NCBI GenBank assembly: GCA_020028375.1
Contig: JAHZNX010000019.1
Span: forward strand, 1 to 16,595
Source: Betaproteobacteria bacterium
GTDB lineage: Bacteria; Pseudomonadota; Gammaproteobacteria; Burkholderiales; SG8-41
Direction: 5' to 3'
Length of the DNA: 16,595 nucleotides
The position numbers and the translations under genes are program-made. Positions 15,504-16,595 of this stretch are shown one piece after another (the stretch's first letter is position 1; every line of letters starts with the position of its first letter). Below the pieces are notes generated by a model. The model saw only the letters and a list, made by a program, of their open reading frames with translations. It searched no databases and had not been told where the DNA came from.

Positions 15504-15785
15504 TCAGTCCTCGCCGAGCAGTTCGGTAACGCCGTAGAGCTCGGCGAGGCTCTTCATGCTGGCGGGGAGGTTGCGAAAGCGCACTTCGCGGCCGTTGCGG
15601 ATCGCCTCGCGTCGCCATTCGAGAAGCAGGCTCAATGCAGTTGAATCCACTTCCGTGACGCCGGAGAGGTCGATCGTCACGCGCGGCCCGGTGAATTGCT
15701 GCGCGCCCTGCGCCAGGAGGGAGAGGACGTTGTCGGCGGTGACGGGTCCCTCGACGGTGCAGCGGTCCTCGTTGCAGACGATCAT
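15504..15785 (-). CDS. mlaB: STAS-domain protein of the Mla lipid transport system
   Basis: A 93-residue single STAS domain, the cytoplasmic partner that in the Mla system binds the ATPase MlaF and supports the MlaFEDB complex, which moves phospholipids between the membranes. The core VTIDLSGVTEVDSTALSLLLEW (36-57 region) has the DSTAL segment that matches the conserved Ser/Thr site of STAS domains. ATG 15785 overlaps the mlaC stop as ATGA, indicating coupling. mlaF and mlaE would be expected upstream of mlaD, outside the window. Confidence 0.93.
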   Translation of the reverse strand: MIVCNEDRCTVEGPVTADNVLSLLAQGAQQFTGPRVTIDLSGVTEVDSTALSLLLEWRREAIRNGREVRFRNLPASMKSLAELYGVTELLGED

Positions 15786-16402
15786 TGCCGTGCGAGGAGC
15801 TCTTTATTCTTCTCGGCGAGCGCCTTGACCAGCCCGCCGATTCCGCCCTTCTGCACCTCGGTGCTGAAGGTGCCGCGATAACTCTGCACGAGGCTCAGGT
15901 CGCCCACCACGACGTCGTACACCTTCCACCCGGCATCGCTCTTCTGCATCTTGTAATCGACGGTGACGGGCTTGCCCCCGGGCTGGTTGATCAGCGATTT
16001 CACCACGACCTCGGTGTCATTGGGCTGCATGCGCAGCGGGCGGTACTCAACCTGCTGGTCGCGGTACGCCATGAACGTCGCGGCGTAGGTCTGCACCAGC
16101 AGCGTCCGGAATTCCCCTACCAGCAATTTCTGCTGCTCGGGGCTCGCGTCCCGCCAGTGCCTGCCCGCGGCGAGTTGCGTCATGCGGACAAAATCGAAAT
16201 GGGGCAGCACCTTTTTATCGACGAGATCAATCACCTTCTTCCGGTTGCCCGCCTGGATGTCCTTGTCCGCCCGCAGCACCGCCAGCACCTCGTCCGTCAC
16301 GCTTCTCGCCAGCGCATCCGGCGGCGTCACGCCCTGCGCTCCCGCCGGCACGGCCGCGGCGCAGCACGCCGCCATCCATCCGATCAACAATCCTTTAATC
16401 AT
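15782..16402 (-). CDS. mlaC: Periplasmic phospholipid-binding protein MlaC
   Basis: A 206-residue soluble periplasmic carrier (Tol-Ttg2 / MlaC fold) that ferries phospholipids between the outer-membrane MlaA complex and the inner-membrane MlaFEDB. A signal peptide MIKGLLIGWMAACCAAAVPAGAQG ends in a likely AGA-Q cleavage. Family landmarks are KVLPHFDFVRMTQLAAGRHWRDASPEQQ and the C-terminal VYDVVVGDLSLVQSYRGTF. I chose ATG 16402 because GGGAG lies 5 bases upstream. ATG 16414 (adding MGDA) would place the GGGAG inside the gene and has no ribosome binding site of its own. It follows mlaD and overlaps mlaB. Confidence 0.95.
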   Translation of the reverse strand: MIKGLLIGWMAACCAAAVPAGAQGVTPPDALARSVTDEVLAVLRADKDIQAGNRKKVIDLVDKKVLPHFDFVRMTQLAAGRHWRDASPEQQKLLVGEFRTLLVQTYAATFMAYRDQQVEYRPLRMQPNDTEVVVKSLINQPGGKPVTVDYKMQKSDAGWKVYDVVVGDLSLVQSYRGTFSTEVQKGGIGGLVKALAEKNKELLARQ

Positions 16403-16407
16403 CGCGT

Positions 16408-16412
16408 CTCCC
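16408..16412 (-). promoter_or_regulatory. Ribosome binding site of mlaC
   Basis: GGGAG on the minus strand, 5 bases before ATG 16402. It decides that start over the ATG at 16414. Confidence 0.65.
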
Positions 16413-16420
16413 ATTGCTGC

Positions 16421-16455
16421 ATCACTCGATACTCGTCACTCGTTACCATTTCCCG
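16421..16455. repeat. Single-arm heptamer array between mlaD and mlaC
   Basis: Five 7-base units: ATCACTC, GATACTC, GTCACTC, GTTACCA, TTTCCCG. The stretch starting CTCGATACTC closely resembles the right arm at 14496-14524 (CTCGATACTCATTACTC), so this locus belongs to the same sequence type as the ABC gap. No complementary second arm is evident. Confidence 0.7.
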
Positions 16456-16497
16456 CGCGATGAGCGGCAGGCGCTCCTGTCCGTTCGATCGCGCGGA

Positions 16498-16528
16498 GCT
16501 AAACCGGCACGCAGTGTCCGGGTTTAGC
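16498..16528 (-). other. Stem-loop just after the mlaD stop
   Basis: GCTAAACC at 16498-16505 pairs perfectly with GGTTTAGC at 16521-16528, extended by a GG/CC pair across a one-base bulge, around a loop of about 10 bases. It begins 2 bases after the mlaD stop codon. No T-tract follows, so it may protect or process the transcript end rather than terminate it. Confidence 0.55.
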
Positions 16529-16529
16529 A

Positions 16530-16595
16530 CTACTTAGACCCGCCTTCGGCCGCTTTGTTGTAGAGGAATTGGCCGATCAGCTTCTCGAGCACCAC
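16530..16595 (-). CDS. mlaD: MlaD (MCE-domain lipid transport protein), C-terminal fragment
   Basis: The last 21 codons and the stop are visible, reading VVLEKLIGQFLYNKAAEGGSK before TAG at 16532..16530. This matches the C-terminal end I recall for betaproteobacterial MlaD (a VLEKLIGQFLY segment) and the position directly before mlaC supports it. MlaD is the membrane-anchored MCE hexamer that receives lipids from MlaC. The MCE domain itself is outside the window, so the call depends on tail similarity and context. Confidence 0.82.
   Translation of the reverse strand: MVLEKLIGQFLYNKAAEGGSK

Overview
The window is about 16.6 kb of GC-rich DNA whose gene content and order are typical of a betaproteobacterial chromosome. 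This rests on three things: cytochrome b with a PVWY Qo motif, a short-form HisG, and the order mla - ABC exporter - ibaG/bolA - murA - his operon - tatABC - DegS-like protease - petABC. I cannot place it below class level.

Layout from right to left, the direction in which most genes are read (minus strand): the mlaD 3' end (partial), mlaC and mlaB (outer-membrane lipid transport); a YadG/YadH-like ABC ATPase and ABC-2 permease; a small BolA/IbaG protein; murA (peptidoglycan precursor synthesis); hisG-hisD-hisC-hisB-hisH-hisA-hisF-hisI-hisE (a near-complete histidine pathway; hisZ and a histidinol-phosphatase are not here); and tatA-tatB-tatC (twin-arginine translocase). A single plus-strand gene follows, a DegS/DegQ-like membrane-anchored serine protease that converges on tatC. 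Divergent from it, petA-petB-petC (the cytochrome bc1 complex) runs off the left end. The Rieske protein carries a twin-arginine-like leader, so the Tat translocase encoded here is its likely exporter. ATGA-type overlaps (hisD/hisG, hisE/hisI, mlaB/mlaC) point to translational coupling.

The coding content is ordinary; the spaces between the genes are not. Six intergenic gaps hold short arrays of 7-base repeats. Five of the six are arranged as two complementary arms that could form a hairpin. Each gap has its own heptamer, yet both arms of a gap match each other. The arrays touch or enter start and stop codons: they supply the apparent N-terminus of the ABC permease, contain the stops of hisF, tatA and the ABC ATPase, and leave tatB and the ATPase without a visible ribosome binding site. 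A related, non-heptameric inverted repeat encodes the last 13 residues of HisD, and half of it recurs upstream of hisG. They resemble the short tandemly repeated repetitive (STRR) heptamers of cyanobacteria in design. I do not know of a description for this group of bacteria.

The second oddity is the 5' end of petB: its conserved N-terminus appears split between two frames, downstream of a hairpin and a GC-rich repeat. No mobile element, CRISPR array, tRNA or rRNA was seen. No gene-free stretch exceeds 300 bases.
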